NCBI GenBank assembly: GCA_045589035.1
Contig: JAZNFJ010000083.1
Coordinates: 11,941 to 75,940, forward strand
Reading direction: 5' to 3'
DNA length: 64,000 bases
Origin: Avoscillospira sp045589035
GTDB lineage: Bacteria; Bacillota; Clostridia; Oscillospirales; Oscillospiraceae
In this document: positions 8,207-16,104 of the stretch, piece after piece
Layout of the letters: every line of letters starts with the position of its first letter
How positions within the stretch are numbered: the first letter of the stretch is position 1
Translations under genes and position numbers: made by a program
The notes under the pieces: generated by a model
Seen by the model: the letters and a program-made list of their open reading frames with translations, nothing else
Told to the model about the DNA's origin: nothing
Database searches by the model: none

Positions 8207-8583
8207 AATATATTATCGTAAGTCTTGTATCCCTTGTCCTCATCGTTGGCCTATGCATCTTATCCTCTTATTGCATTATAAAGGCAGTTGATGAAACATC
8301 ACAAATGTTGGAAGAAGCCGTACTTGCCGGGATTGACGGCCGGAAGGATGAATCGCTGCAGATCATAAAGAATGCATCACAGTCATGGAAAAGACACGAA
8401 ACATTCTTCGGCACAGTCCTCCGCCATGACGAAATTGACAATGTCATCGAGGAATTTGCACGGTTGGAATCCTATGCATCCACAGAAGACCGCGATGATT
8501 TTCTCAGCAATTGCAGCGCTCTGATTGCTCGGTTAGAACATATCAAGAGCATGGAAAAGCCATCTTTTGAAAACATTATGTAA
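8203..8583 (+). CDS. DUF4363 family membrane-anchored protein
   Basis: This is a 126-residue protein with an uncleaved-looking N-terminal hydrophobic segment (residues about 5-27) followed by a helical, charged extracytoplasmic domain (about residues 30-126). It overlaps the DUF421 gene by ATGA and is followed by a terminator, so the two form a dicistronic unit. The family is typically found beside DUF421 in spore-forming Clostridia; function unknown. Confidence 0.8.
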   Translation: MKYIIVSLVSLVLIVGLCILSSYCIIKAVDETSQMLEEAVLAGIDGRKDESLQIIKNASQSWKRHETFFGTVLRHDEIDNVIEEFARLESYASTEDRDDFLSNCSALIARLEHIKSMEKPSFENIM

Positions 8584-8588
8584 ACAAG

Positions 8589-8612
8589 AAGGTGCTGCGT
8601 AAGCAGCACCTT
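8589..8612. terminator. Bidirectional hairpin between DUF4363 and nrdR
   Basis: Perfect 10-base arms AAGGTGCTGC / GCAGCACCTT flank a GTAA loop. A T-rich stretch follows on the plus strand about 10 bases later. It separates convergent genes. Confidence 0.75.
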
Positions 8613-8617
8613 GGTCA

Positions 8618-9073
8618 TTATTTTTCCTTCAGGATTTTATTGAGTTCATTCATAAAGCTATTGATGTCCTTAAATTGACGGTAGACAGATGCGAAACGGA
8701 CATACGCAACTTCATCCAGAGGCTTCAGCCGCTCCATAACCAATTCGCCAATGGAATTGGTGGAAACTTCGCGGTCCAGAGAATTCTGAACAATCTGCTC
8801 GATCTCATCAGCAGCAGCTTCCAGTGCAGCCATAGGCACAGGCCGCTTTTCACAAGCACGAACCATGCCGTTAAGAACCTTGTTCCGATCAAAAGACTGA
8901 CGGCTCTCGTCTTTCTTGACGACAATCATCGGCAGACTTTCCACTGTTTCGTAAGTAGTAAGACGCTTCTGGCAGGAAAGACACTCGCGTCTGCGGCGAA
9001 TGGAGGTGTTGTCATCGGAATGGCGGGAATCCACAACCTTACTTTCCTGAAATCCACAATATGGACACTTCAT
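8618..9073 (-). CDS. nrdR: Transcriptional repressor of ribonucleotide reductase genes
   Basis: NrdR senses ATP/dATP and represses nrd genes. The 151-residue protein has the N-terminal zinc ribbon (CPYCGFQ at residues 3-9, then CLSC around 31-34) and the ATP-cone domain beginning VVKKDESRQSFDRNKVLNGMVRACEKRPV. The gene is monocistronic, divergent from the YihY gene, and its own promoter carries NrdR-box-like sequences, suggesting autoregulation. No nrd gene is in the window. Confidence 0.97.
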   Translation of the reverse strand: MKCPYCGFQESKVVDSRHSDDNTSIRRRRECLSCQKRLTTYETVESLPMIVVKKDESRQSFDRNKVLNGMVRACEKRPVPMAALEAAADEIEQIVQNSLDREVSTNSIGELVMERLKPLDEVAYVRFASVYRQFKDINSFMNELNKILKEK

Positions 9074-9109
9074 AGCTATACTCCTCTCTTTCAGCTAATG
9101 CTTGTATAC

Positions 9110-9146
9110 ACTATATCATAAATTGGGGGCTTTTGTCTATATATAG
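9110..9146 (-). promoter_or_regulatory. nrdR promoter overlapped by two NrdR-box-like sites
   Basis: On the minus strand TAGACA (9134-9139), an 18-base spacer and TATAGT (9110-9115) with extended TGA make a sigma-A promoter. The palindrome CTATATATAG (9137-9146) fits the known NrdR-box core CwATATaTwG perfectly and covers the -35. A weaker copy ACACTATATCATA (9108-9120) covers the -10. The core centres are 26 bp apart. Confidence 0.6.
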
Positions 9147-9147
9147 T

Positions 9148-10011
9148 ATGAAAAGGAATTTACAAAAAAGATGGAACCTTCTGAAAAAGCTTTGGCAGCC
9201 ATTTGTTGAAAGTAGAGTATCCGGACACGCTGCAGCTGCCAGTTACTACATCCTGCTTTCTCTCCTTCCTGCTTCTGTACTTGGTTTTGCGTTTCTTTCG
9301 CTGCAGCCGAGCCTTGCAGCTGTTTGGACGCGTCTGCTGGATGCGCTTATACCTTCCAGGCTGAAGCCTGTTACCACATACTTTCTTTCGGCTATTCAGC
9401 CCAAACGCCCTGCATCTTTACTCTCATTCGGTGCTGTGGTTACGCTTTGGTCAGCTTCAAAAGGTATTATGGCTCTGTCAGACGGTTTCGGTGAAATTTT
9501 CAGTCAGACCAGGGCGGATGGCTTTATCACCAGAAGACTGCGGGCAATGATAGTATTTTTAATTCTGTTTTTCGTACTGTCCGCAACAGTGGTACTGATC
9601 ATATTCAGCACATGGATCTATGAGCAGCTGAATATTCTGTTGCCCCAAAGCGCCGGGCTGTTAAAGATCCTTTTTAAGATGCGGTACGGCCTGACCTTTT
9701 TACTGCTTGCACTGATATTTACCGTCTTCTATAAATTACTGCTGAGAAATTCACTGACCATAAATTTCTGCATAAAATGCGGTCTGATTACCGTAGCGGG
9801 ATGGCTTATCTCGTCAATTCTGTTCTCGATTTATGTAAACTATTCGCAATCCTACAAAAGCATGTATGGCGGTATTGGGCTTATATTTCTTGGCTGTATT
9901 TGGTTGCGGCTGATGATGTGCTTACTTTTATATAGTGCCATCTATGTAAAATTGCGGCAGGATGAAGCTTATCATCCTGTCGCAATCATAAAAAGTGCAT
10001 TCTATCATTGA
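9148..10011 (+). CDS. YihY/BrkB family inner-membrane protein
   Basis: This protein of about 287 residues has six hydrophobic segments and the family pattern AAASYYILLSLLPASVLGFAFL near the start, LWSASKGIMALSDGFGEIF in the middle, and YGGIGLIFLGCIWLRLMM toward the end. The family was once called ribonuclease BN, but that activity belongs to another protein; no function is proven. I take ATG 9148; an in-frame TTG at 9133 is possible. The NrdR-box-like palindrome lies directly in front of the ATG, so this gene might also be NrdR-controlled. Confidence 0.85.
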   Translation: MKRNLQKRWNLLKKLWQPFVESRVSGHAAAASYYILLSLLPASVLGFAFLSLQPSLAAVWTRLLDALIPSRLKPVTTYFLSAIQPKRPASLLSFGAVVTLWSASKGIMALSDGFGEIFSQTRADGFITRRLRAMIVFLILFFVLSATVVLIIFSTWIYEQLNILLPQSAGLLKILFKMRYGLTFLLLALIFTVFYKLLLRNSLTINFCIKCGLITVAGWLISSILFSIYVNYSQSYKSMYGGIGLIFLGCIWLRLMMCLLLYSAIYVKLRQDEAYHPVAIIKSAFYH

Positions 10012-10024
10012 TGTACGATCCTCG

Positions 10025-10049
10025 TCCTCTCCGGTCTTGCCGGAGAGGA
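10025..10049. terminator. Strong GC-rich hairpin between convergent genes
   Basis: Perfect 10-bp arms TCCTCTCCGG / CCGGAGAGGA flank a five-base loop. There is no T-run on either side, so it may protect 3' ends rather than terminate efficiently. Confidence 0.5.
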
Positions 10050-10062
10050 CCTCTGAACCGCA

Positions 10063-10227
10063 TTACTTGCGGGCAAAAGAAAGGCAATCGGTACACTGGT
10101 CCACTGTGGGATTGCACTCATGAGTGCCAACCTTGATCTTGTTCAGAGAGCAGTAGTTCTCCAGATCGCAGTGATGTGCACACTGGCTGACAGTGCATTC
10201 GATTGCTTTATTGGCATTGCTGTTCAT
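10063..10227 (-). CDS. DUF1540 cysteine-rich mini-protein
   Basis: This is a 54-residue protein with seven cysteines and the DUF1540 pattern: IECTVSQCAHHC near the start, YCSLNKIKVGTHEC in the middle, and CTDCLSF at the end. A strong ribosome site (GGGAGGTTGAAGGT before ATG) supports expression. The cysteine/histidine pattern suggests metal binding. Such proteins are frequent in Clostridia and of unknown role. Confidence 0.85.
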   Translation of the reverse strand: MNSNANKAIECTVSQCAHHCDLENYCSLNKIKVGTHECNPTVDQCTDCLSFARK

Positions 10228-10311
10228 ACCTTCAACCTCCCTTATTGAGTTACAGCTTTAGTATTGCCGTAATCGAAGGAAACAGTCATGAATCTTATTC
10301 CAAAGAAAACA

Positions 10312-10339
10312 AAAAGAAGGCGAAAATTCGCCTTCTTTT
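10312..10339. terminator. Terminator overlapping the stop codon of the IclR gene
   Basis: A perfect 13-bp stem, AAAAGAAGGCGAA / TTCGCCTTCTTTT, closes on two bases and is flanked by A and T tracts. The TAA of the IclR gene (10338-10340) lies in its base, so the stem reaches into the last codons. Confidence 0.85.
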
Positions 10340-11090
10340 ATAATGCTTTGGAAATTTTTTCAGCTGTTTCACGAACAATCTGAACAGCATCGATAAAGCG
10401 TTTGGTTTCGATCTGACGGAACATTCCTATGATGCCGATGGCATAGCGAACATTTCCATCCGGATCAAAAATCGGGGCAGCAACAGACCGAAGGCCGACT
10501 TTATATTCACCGTTTTCAATGGCATAGCCCTGTTCTTTAATCTTATCAAACTCTGCCCGCAGCTGAGCCTTTGTCGTGATCGTATGCTGGGTGTAAGGAC
10601 AAAGCTCTGTACGACTCAGCAGTTGCTCCCGGTCATGTTCAGACATATAGGCAAGGAATAATTTACCTTGCGAGGTGCAGTGAACAGGCAGCCGGCATCC
10701 CATCTCTGCAGACATGGGCAAACCGATTCTATTTTCAGCCCGATCCAGTGTAATAACCTCTCCCCTGTCCAGAATGGACAGAAATACAGCTTCACCGGTG
10801 TGATAAGACACATGCTGAATAAAAGGTTTTGCCGTTTCAATAATGGTCCAGGAATTACTGAGCGTACAACCATACTCAAACAGACGAATGCCCAGCATAT
10901 ATCGCCCTTCTTCATCCTGCGCCACAACAGACGAATCGCGCATGGTAGACAGCAATCCATGAATGGTGCTCTTTGGCCATCCCGTTTGCGAACTCAATTC
11001 CGCAAGACTCAACGGCACGGAAGTCGCGGCCAGAATATCAAGCAGTTTCATTGCTTTGGCAACGGATTGAATAATCTTACCTTCCTGCAT
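10338..11090 (-). CDS. IclR family transcriptional regulator
   Basis: The 250-residue protein has an N-terminal winged helix-turn-helix (SVAKAMKLLDILAATSVPLSLAELSSQTGWPKSTIHGLLSTM, about residues 9-50) and the C-terminal IclR effector domain (HVSYHTGEAVFLSILDRGEVITLDR; GLRSVAAPIFDPDGNVRYAIGI). IclR proteins usually control catabolic operons and bind small organic acids. No adjacent catabolic gene is present: it sits alone between feoB and DUF1540, with its own promoter and terminator, so the target is unknown. Confidence 0.93.
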   Translation of the reverse strand: MQEGKIIQSVAKAMKLLDILAATSVPLSLAELSSQTGWPKSTIHGLLSTMRDSSVVAQDEEGRYMLGIRLFEYGCTLSNSWTIIETAKPFIQHVSYHTGEAVFLSILDRGEVITLDRAENRIGLPMSAEMGCRLPVHCTSQGKLFLAYMSEHDREQLLSRTELCPYTQHTITTKAQLRAEFDKIKEQGYAIENGEYKVGLRSVAAPIFDPDGNVRYAIGIIGMFRQIETKRFIDAVQIVRETAEKISKAL

Positions 11091-11111
11091 CGGTCTACCC
11101 CCTTTTTCTGT

Positions 11112-11140
11112 ATTTTATCATCACAAACTACAAAATTCAA
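11112..11140 (-). promoter_or_regulatory. Promoter of the IclR gene
   Basis: On the minus strand TTGAAT (11135-11140), a 17-base spacer, and TAAAAT (11112-11117) preceded by TGA. Confidence 0.65.
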
Positions 11141-11172
11141 CAACGAACAGCAACTTTTTAAGTTTTTTCGAA

Positions 11173-12972
11173 TCAGAATATACAACAAACCAATCGACAA
11201 AGCAGAATGCCAATCACAGTCGGCAGTAGCATGGCAGTCAAAGTCCATTTCCATGAGCCGCATTCTTTTCTGATTGTCATACATGTCGTTCCGCACGGCC
11301 AATGAAACAGCAAGAATATCATAACACAGACAGCTGTCTTTGCCGTCCAGCCGCCAGCTGTCAGTATATCCCCGGTGGCCGCTGAAGTGAGTTCCTGCAT
11401 ACCACCGCCCTGCATAATCATGATTGTCAGAGGCAACAGCAATTCATTGGCAGGAAAGGCCAGTACAAAAGCCAGCAGTACCGCTCCATTCATTCCAAGA
11501 AAACTTCCAAAAGGCGTCAGCTTTTCAGCAAGAAAATACAATAACGGAGTACCACATATCTCAACTTTCTGTAAGATCCAGATAACCACACCAGCCGGTG
11601 CTGCAACAGCAACCGCTCTGCCAAGTACGAAAATCGTCCGATCCAGAATCGACCGAATAATGATCTTCCCAATTCTTGGCTTTCTGTAGGGAGGCAGTTC
11701 CAATATAAAATGACTTTCCTGTCCGGACAACAGCGTTCTTTGCAGGATTGATGAAGAAACGAAAGTCATTCCCACAGCCAGACTTAAAAAACCCAGTAAG
11801 ATTACAGCACCAATGACAGAATGCTTACACAGAAACAGACTGATCAAGGTAATCATAGCCGGGAATCTGCCGTTACAAGGTATCATCGCATTAGTTAAAA
11901 TCGCAAGAAGCCGCTCTTTGGGAGAAGAGATAATCCTGCAGCCTGCAACACCTACGGCATTACAGCCCAGTCCCATGGCCATGGTAAGCACCTGTTTTCC
12001 ACACCCGCCGCATTTTTGAAAACTGTGGTCCATCAAAAATGCCGCTCGCGGCAGATAGCCGAAATCCTCCAGAATGGTAAACAAAGGAAAGAATATTGCC
12101 ATAGGCGGCAGCATCACTGCAACGACCCTTGTGACAGTGGCATAAATACCGTCAATTATCAGACTGCCCAGCCAGGTCGGAAGTGCTCTGCACAGACGCT
12201 GCAAAACAACTGCCAGATTGTCAAATAAAGACTGAAGCAACTGTGACGGATAGTTCGCCCCCTGAATGGTGAGCCAAAAGATCAGAAACAGCAGCAAAAA
12301 CAGCGATAGATAGCCGGAGAATTTGCCCAGAGCAAAGTGATCTAACTTCTGACTGTGTGGCTGATTGCCGCCACATACCACCAGCGAAGCGATCTCCTCC
12401 ACACTTTTGATCGAACTATCATCTCCATTTGATCTGCGGTGTGTAAATCCGGATACTACATTTCGCACTTTCTCGCGAAGCTGATCAATCCCCTGCCCCA
12501 AGCCTGCGGAAATTCCCACCACCGGGATGCCCAAAAGACATTCCAACTTGGAAAGATCTACAGAAATATTTCTGCGGTCAGCTTCATCTAACAGGTTCAC
12601 ACAGAGCACAACACGGTCTGTAATCTCCATAACCTGCAGAGCCAAATTCAAATTTCGTTCCAGACAGGTCGCATCTGCCAATACAAGCGTGCAGTCTGCC
12701 TGCCCTGTAGTTATATAGTCCACAGCAATACGTTCATCTTCCGACTGAGAATACAGGGAATATGTACCGGGAAGATCTACAAGGATATATCCTTTGCCTT
12801 TATAGCTGTATCTGCCCTGAGCAACAGAAACTGTCTTTCCGGGCCAATTTCCCGTATGCTGATTAAGACCCGTCAGCAAATTAAACAGTGTGCTCTTTCC
12901 CACATTAGGATTTCCAACCAAGGCAATAATCACATCCTCCGGCTCTTTCTTGTGTACGATATACTCAGCCAC
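11173..12972 (-). CDS. feoB: Ferrous iron transporter FeoB
   Basis: FeoB imports Fe(II) across the cytoplasmic membrane. The 599-residue protein begins with a G domain: G1 GNPNVGKS at residues 20-27, G3 DLPGTYSL, G4 NLLDEADR. A multi-pass permease follows, with the gate-type motifs MGLGCNAVGVAGCRI and MIPCNGRFPAMI. At 599 residues it is shorter than many FeoB proteins (650-800), mainly through a short linker after the G domain. It overlaps feoA by eight bases. I see no convincing Fur box in the short upstream region. Confidence 0.95.
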   Translation of the reverse strand: MAEYIVHKKEPEDVIIALVGNPNVGKSTLFNLLTGLNQHTGNWPGKTVSVAQGRYSYKGKGYILVDLPGTYSLYSQSEDERIAVDYITTGQADCTLVLADATCLERNLNLALQVMEITDRVVLCVNLLDEADRRNISVDLSKLECLLGIPVVGISAGLGQGIDQLREKVRNVVSGFTHRRSNGDDSSIKSVEEIASLVVCGGNQPHSQKLDHFALGKFSGYLSLFLLLFLIFWLTIQGANYPSQLLQSLFDNLAVVLQRLCRALPTWLGSLIIDGIYATVTRVVAVMLPPMAIFFPLFTILEDFGYLPRAAFLMDHSFQKCGGCGKQVLTMAMGLGCNAVGVAGCRIISSPKERLLAILTNAMIPCNGRFPAMITLISLFLCKHSVIGAVILLGFLSLAVGMTFVSSSILQRTLLSGQESHFILELPPYRKPRIGKIIIRSILDRTIFVLGRAVAVAAPAGVVIWILQKVEICGTPLLYFLAEKLTPFGSFLGMNGAVLLAFVLAFPANELLLPLTIMIMQGGGMQELTSAATGDILTAGGWTAKTAVCVMIFLLFHWPCGTTCMTIRKECGSWKWTLTAMLLPTVIGILLCRLVCCIF

Positions 12973-13207
12973 AGCAGTATATGCCTCTTATCTGCGCACA
13001 ATCTTCACGGCGAAGCGCAATTAATGCACCTTTCACCCAGAAAGCAATGGGAGATCCGGATGGTGCGATGTAGGCACAAACAACATCGTTCCCGGGACAC
13101 AGACCAAGATCCCGCAGCCGCTGTCTGAGCCCTGCCTGCAAAGTGACCGACTGCACAACGCAGGTTTCTCCCTGCTTTAATTCAGAAAGTTTCGTTATAT
13201 TATTCAT
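12965..13207 (-). CDS. feoA: FeoA SH3-like accessory protein
   Basis: This 80-residue protein has the FeoA SH3-like fold signature: a start with LSELKQGETCVV, then LRQRLRDLGLCPGNDV and SPIAFWVKGALIALRREDCAQI. FeoA is needed for FeoB-dependent iron uptake, probably through direct contact. Its end overlaps the feoB start, so the two are translationally coupled. AAAGGAG lies eight bases before ATG. Confidence 0.93.
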   Translation of the reverse strand: MNNITKLSELKQGETCVVQSVTLQAGLRQRLRDLGLCPGNDVVCAYIAPSGSPIAFWVKGALIALRREDCAQIRGIYCCG

Positions 13208-13265
13208 GAAGCAGACTCCTTTCGCAGCATTCTGTCTATCCTATGAAAGAAGTCCGGAATATGAT

Positions 13266-13296
13266 AAAAAATCGCCGCCTTTCGGCAGCGATTTTT
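13266..13296 (-). terminator. Terminator after yajC
   Basis: Arms AAAAATCGC / GCGATTTTT continue into GCC / GGC around a short loop with one mismatch. A/T tracts lie on both sides. Confidence 0.8.
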
Positions 13297-13301
13297 GAGT
13301 T

Positions 13302-13664
13302 TTATTTCTTTGCCTTCTTGGCAGCTTTTCTGGCAGCCAGAGCCTCTTCCTTAGCCTTGGCAGCAGCCTTAGCAGCGGTGTTGTTGGTGGAAATAGCCCA
13401 CTTGGCAAATTCCACACGAACCTTGTCAGCGCTGGTTTCAATGACCAGATTGTCTTCCTTGATGCTCACGATATCGCCAACGATACCGCCGATGGTGGTG
13501 ATATTATCGCCGACCTTCAGGGCGTTGCGCATTTCAGCAGCTTCCTTCTTCTTCTTGTTTTCGGGGCGAATGAGGAAGAAGTAGAACACAACGATCATGA
13601 TAAGCATCATGGGGAGAATGCTCATTGCGCCGCCTTCAGCACCAGTAGTTGCAGTTAAAAACAT
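13302..13664 (-). CDS. yajC: Preprotein translocase accessory subunit YajC
   Basis: YajC associates with SecDF. The 120-residue protein has one membrane segment (about residues 15-35, ILPMMLIMIVVFYFFLIRP), the conserved KVGDNITTIGGIVGDIVSI core, and a long Ala/Lys-rich basic tail (about residues 92-120). It lies downstream of tgt and queA, the usual queA-tgt-yajC order in bacteria. secDF is not adjacent here. Confidence 0.93.
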   Translation of the reverse strand: MFLTATTGAEGGAMSILPMMLIMIVVFYFFLIRPENKKKKEAAEMRNALKVGDNITTIGGIVGDIVSIKEDNLVIETSADKVRVEFAKWAISTNNTAAKAAAKAKEEALAARKAAKKAKK

Positions 13665-13729
13665 AGCATAGCCTCCATAAGTATAGTATTGATATTATAG
13701 CCACATCGTCACATAAATGCAAGCAAAAA

Positions 13730-14860
13730 CTAAATTTTACGGTTGAGTTTCTCCGAATATTCAGCCCGGAATTCTTCAAATCGTCCTTCATCGAGAGCTT
13801 CTCTGATTCGCTCCGTCAATTTATTATAGAAATAAAGATTGTGCATCACACAAAGGCGCATGGCCAGCATCTCTTCCGCCTTGAACAGATGGCGGATATA
13901 TGCCTTGGTGTATCTGCGGCAGACGGGACAATCACATTCCGGATCAATGGGAGTCTGATCTAGCTCATATTTGGCATTCTTCATATTGATGGCACCCTGC
14001 CAGGTAAACAGTCTGCCATGACGGGCATTTCTCGCAGGCATGACACAGTCAAAAAAGTCCACGCCTCTGGCAACACCCTCAATGATATTGGAAGGTGTTC
14101 CGACACCCATCAGATATCGGGGCTTATCTTTAGGCATATAAGGCTCCACCGTATCAATGATTTCGTACATGACTTCCGTGCTCTCGCCTACGGCCAAACC
14201 ACCAATGGCATAGCCGGGAAGATCCAATTTTGCAATTTCCTTCATATGCCAGATGCGAAGATCCGGATAGGTACCGCCCTGATTGATTCCAAAGAGAACC
14301 TGACCGGGATTGACTGCATCCGGCTGACTGTTCAGCCGATCCAATTCCTTTTTGCAGCGTTCCAGCCAGCGGTAAGTACGCTCACAGGATTTCTTGACAT
14401 ATTCATAGGGCGCAGGATTTTCAACACATTCATCAAAGGCCATTGCAATGTCAGAACCCAGATTGGACTGGATCTGCATACTTTCCTCAGGACCCATAAA
14501 AATCTTTCTGCCGTCAATGTGGGAGGCGAAATAGACGCCCTCCTCCTTAATTTTCCGCAGTCCGGACAGAGAAAAGACCTGAAAACCGCCGGAGTCTGTC
14601 AGAATTGGTCCGTTCCATGTCATAAACTTATGTAAACCGCCCAATTCACGAACAACCTTATCACCGGGACGAAGATGCAGATGATAGGTGTTGGACAGTT
14701 CCACCTGTGTTCCGATCTGCTCCAGATCCGCAGCACTCAAGCCGCCCTTAATGGCAGCCTGCGTACCGACATTCATAAAAACAGGAGTCTGGACTGTGCC
14801 ATGGGGGCAGGTAAATTCGCCGCGTCTGGCTCGACCCTCCGTCTTTTTAACCTCAAACAT
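13730..14860 (-). CDS. tgt: tRNA-guanine transglycosylase
   Basis: Tgt exchanges guanine-34 in tRNA-Asp/Asn/His/Tyr for the queuine precursor. The 376-residue protein contains catalytic-site motifs ILTDSGGFQVFSL (nucleophile/base Asp) and GIVQGG-like FGINQGGTYPDLR, GLAVGE, MGVG, and DCVMPARNARHGRLFT. The zinc site is CDCPVCRRYTKAYIRHL. It follows queA by 12 bases. Confidence 0.97.
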   Translation of the reverse strand: MFEVKKTEGRARRGEFTCPHGTVQTPVFMNVGTQAAIKGGLSAADLEQIGTQVELSNTYHLHLRPGDKVVRELGGLHKFMTWNGPILTDSGGFQVFSLSGLRKIKEEGVYFASHIDGRKIFMGPEESMQIQSNLGSDIAMAFDECVENPAPYEYVKKSCERTYRWLERCKKELDRLNSQPDAVNPGQVLFGINQGGTYPDLRIWHMKEIAKLDLPGYAIGGLAVGESTEVMYEIIDTVEPYMPKDKPRYLMGVGTPSNIIEGVARGVDFFDCVMPARNARHGRLFTWQGAINMKNAKYELDQTPIDPECDCPVCRRYTKAYIRHLFKAEEMLAMRLCVMHNLYFYNKLTERIREALDEGRFEEFRAEYSEKLNRKI

Positions 14861-14872
14861 AATATCCCTCCA

Positions 14873-15898
14873 TCAGGAAATAAACATAGCATCGCCAAAG
14901 GAGAAGAAACGATACCGCTCCCGAACTGCCTCCTCATAGGCATGCAGTACAGGCTCTCTGCCTGCAAAGGCAGAAACCAACATGACCAAGGTGCTTTCCG
15001 GCAAGTGGAAATTGGTGATCAGCGCATCCATAGCCTTGAAACGATAACCGGGATAGATAAAAATTTCCGTCCATGCAGACTTCTCTTCAAATCTTCCATC
15101 CTCTTCCGCCAAGGATTCCAGGGTTCTGCAGGAGGTCGTTCCCACGCAGACCACACGGCCGCCATTGGCCTTTGTTTCGTTGATCATATTGGCAGTTTCC
15201 TTGGAAATCATGCAAAACTCTGCATGCATATGATGGTCCGTGATCTCATCGGCCTTCACAGGACGGAACGTGCCAAGGCCCACATGCAGTGTCACATAAG
15301 CCAGTTTGACGCCCTTGGCTTCAATCCGCTCCAGCAGTTCCTGCGTAAAATGCAGGCCGGCAGTCGGCGCAGCTGCAGAGCCATTGACCTTGGAATAGAC
15401 AGTCTGGTACCGTTCCCCGTCTTCCAGTTCTTCCTTAATGTAAGGCGGCAAGGGCATCTTACCAAGCCGTTCCAAAACCTCCAGAAAAATACCTTCATAG
15501 TGGAACTTTACTAACTTATTTCCCGTATCCAACGCATCCACAACTGTTGCGGTCAGACTGCCGTCACCGAAGGACAGTTCTGTTCCGGGCTGGGTTTTCC
15601 GGCCGGGTTTGGTCAGACATTCCCAAACACCATCTCCTTTATCCTTCAGGAGCAGAACCTCTACTGCGCCCATGGTCGGCACACGGTGTCCCAAAAGACG
15701 GGCAGGCAGAACACGGGAATTATTCAATACCAGACAATCACCGGGCTGCAGCATATCCACAATATCATAGAAATGCTTATGTCCGACAGCGCCGGTATTT
15801 CTGTCCAAAGTCATAAGGCGGGATGTATCCCGCTGTGCCAAAGGTGTCTGAGCAATCAGCTCCTCCGGCAGATCATAATAGAAATCATGTGTTTTCAA
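14873..15898 (-). CDS. queA: S-adenosylmethionine:tRNA ribosyltransferase-isomerase
   Basis: QueA transfers and rearranges the ribosyl part of SAM onto preQ1-modified tRNA to make epoxyqueuosine. Family motifs include FYYDLPEELIAQTPL, SRLMTLDR, VLNNSRVLPARLLG, PTAGLHFT, VTLHVGLGTFRPV and the terminal FSFGDAMFI. I set the start at TTG 15898, giving a normal-looking KTHDFYYDLP start, because AGGG lies eight bases upstream. Further upstream TTGs at 15901 and 15913 are also in frame. It precedes tgt in the same operon. Confidence 0.95.
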   Translation of the reverse strand: MKTHDFYYDLPEELIAQTPLAQRDTSRLMTLDRNTGAVGHKHFYDIVDMLQPGDCLVLNNSRVLPARLLGHRVPTMGAVEVLLLKDKGDGVWECLTKPGRKTQPGTELSFGDGSLTATVVDALDTGNKLVKFHYEGIFLEVLERLGKMPLPPYIKEELEDGERYQTVYSKVNGSAAAPTAGLHFTQELLERIEAKGVKLAYVTLHVGLGTFRPVKADEITDHHMHAEFCMISKETANMINETKANGGRVVCVGTTSCRTLESLAEEDGRFEEKSAWTEIFIYPGYRFKAMDALITNFHLPESTLVMLVSAFAGREPVLHAYEEAVRERYRFFSFGDAMFIS

Positions 15899-15943
15899 CA
15901 ATAAAGCCCTCAATTTACAGTCAGGATTTTACATTCATATCGA

Positions 15944-15972
15944 TTGACATACTATGTCATCTGTGATATCAT
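15944..15972 (+). promoter_or_regulatory. Promoter of asd
   Basis: TTGACA (15944-15949), a 17-base spacer and TATCAT (15967-15972). A leader of about 125 bases follows. Confidence 0.7.
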
Positions 15973-16055
15973 TGTCGCATTGGCGGACAGATGACCACCA
16001 GAGAAATACATTTTCACTTCATGGCCATCGCTGTCTATTATAGTACATTCCCGCA

Positions 16056-16081
16056 TTTCCCGCAACTAAAACTTGCGGAAA
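16056..16081 (+). promoter_or_regulatory. Hairpin in the asd leader
   Basis: TTTCCCGCAA / TTGCGGAAA pair as a nine-base stem with one bulged C and a seven-base loop. It ends about 11 bases before the GGAG ribosome site. There is no T-run, so a translational or stability role is more likely than termination. I do not see the known lysine riboswitch pattern. Confidence 0.35.
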
Positions 16082-16104
16082 GCGAGCAGATTGGAGCGAT
16101 TTAT

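Noticed and set aside
13208..13265. Fur box before feoAB
   Set aside because: No convincing inverted repeat of the GATAATGATAATCATTATC type could be found.
16000..16104. Lysine riboswitch before asd
   Set aside because: The leader is too short and lacks the five-helix junction pattern.
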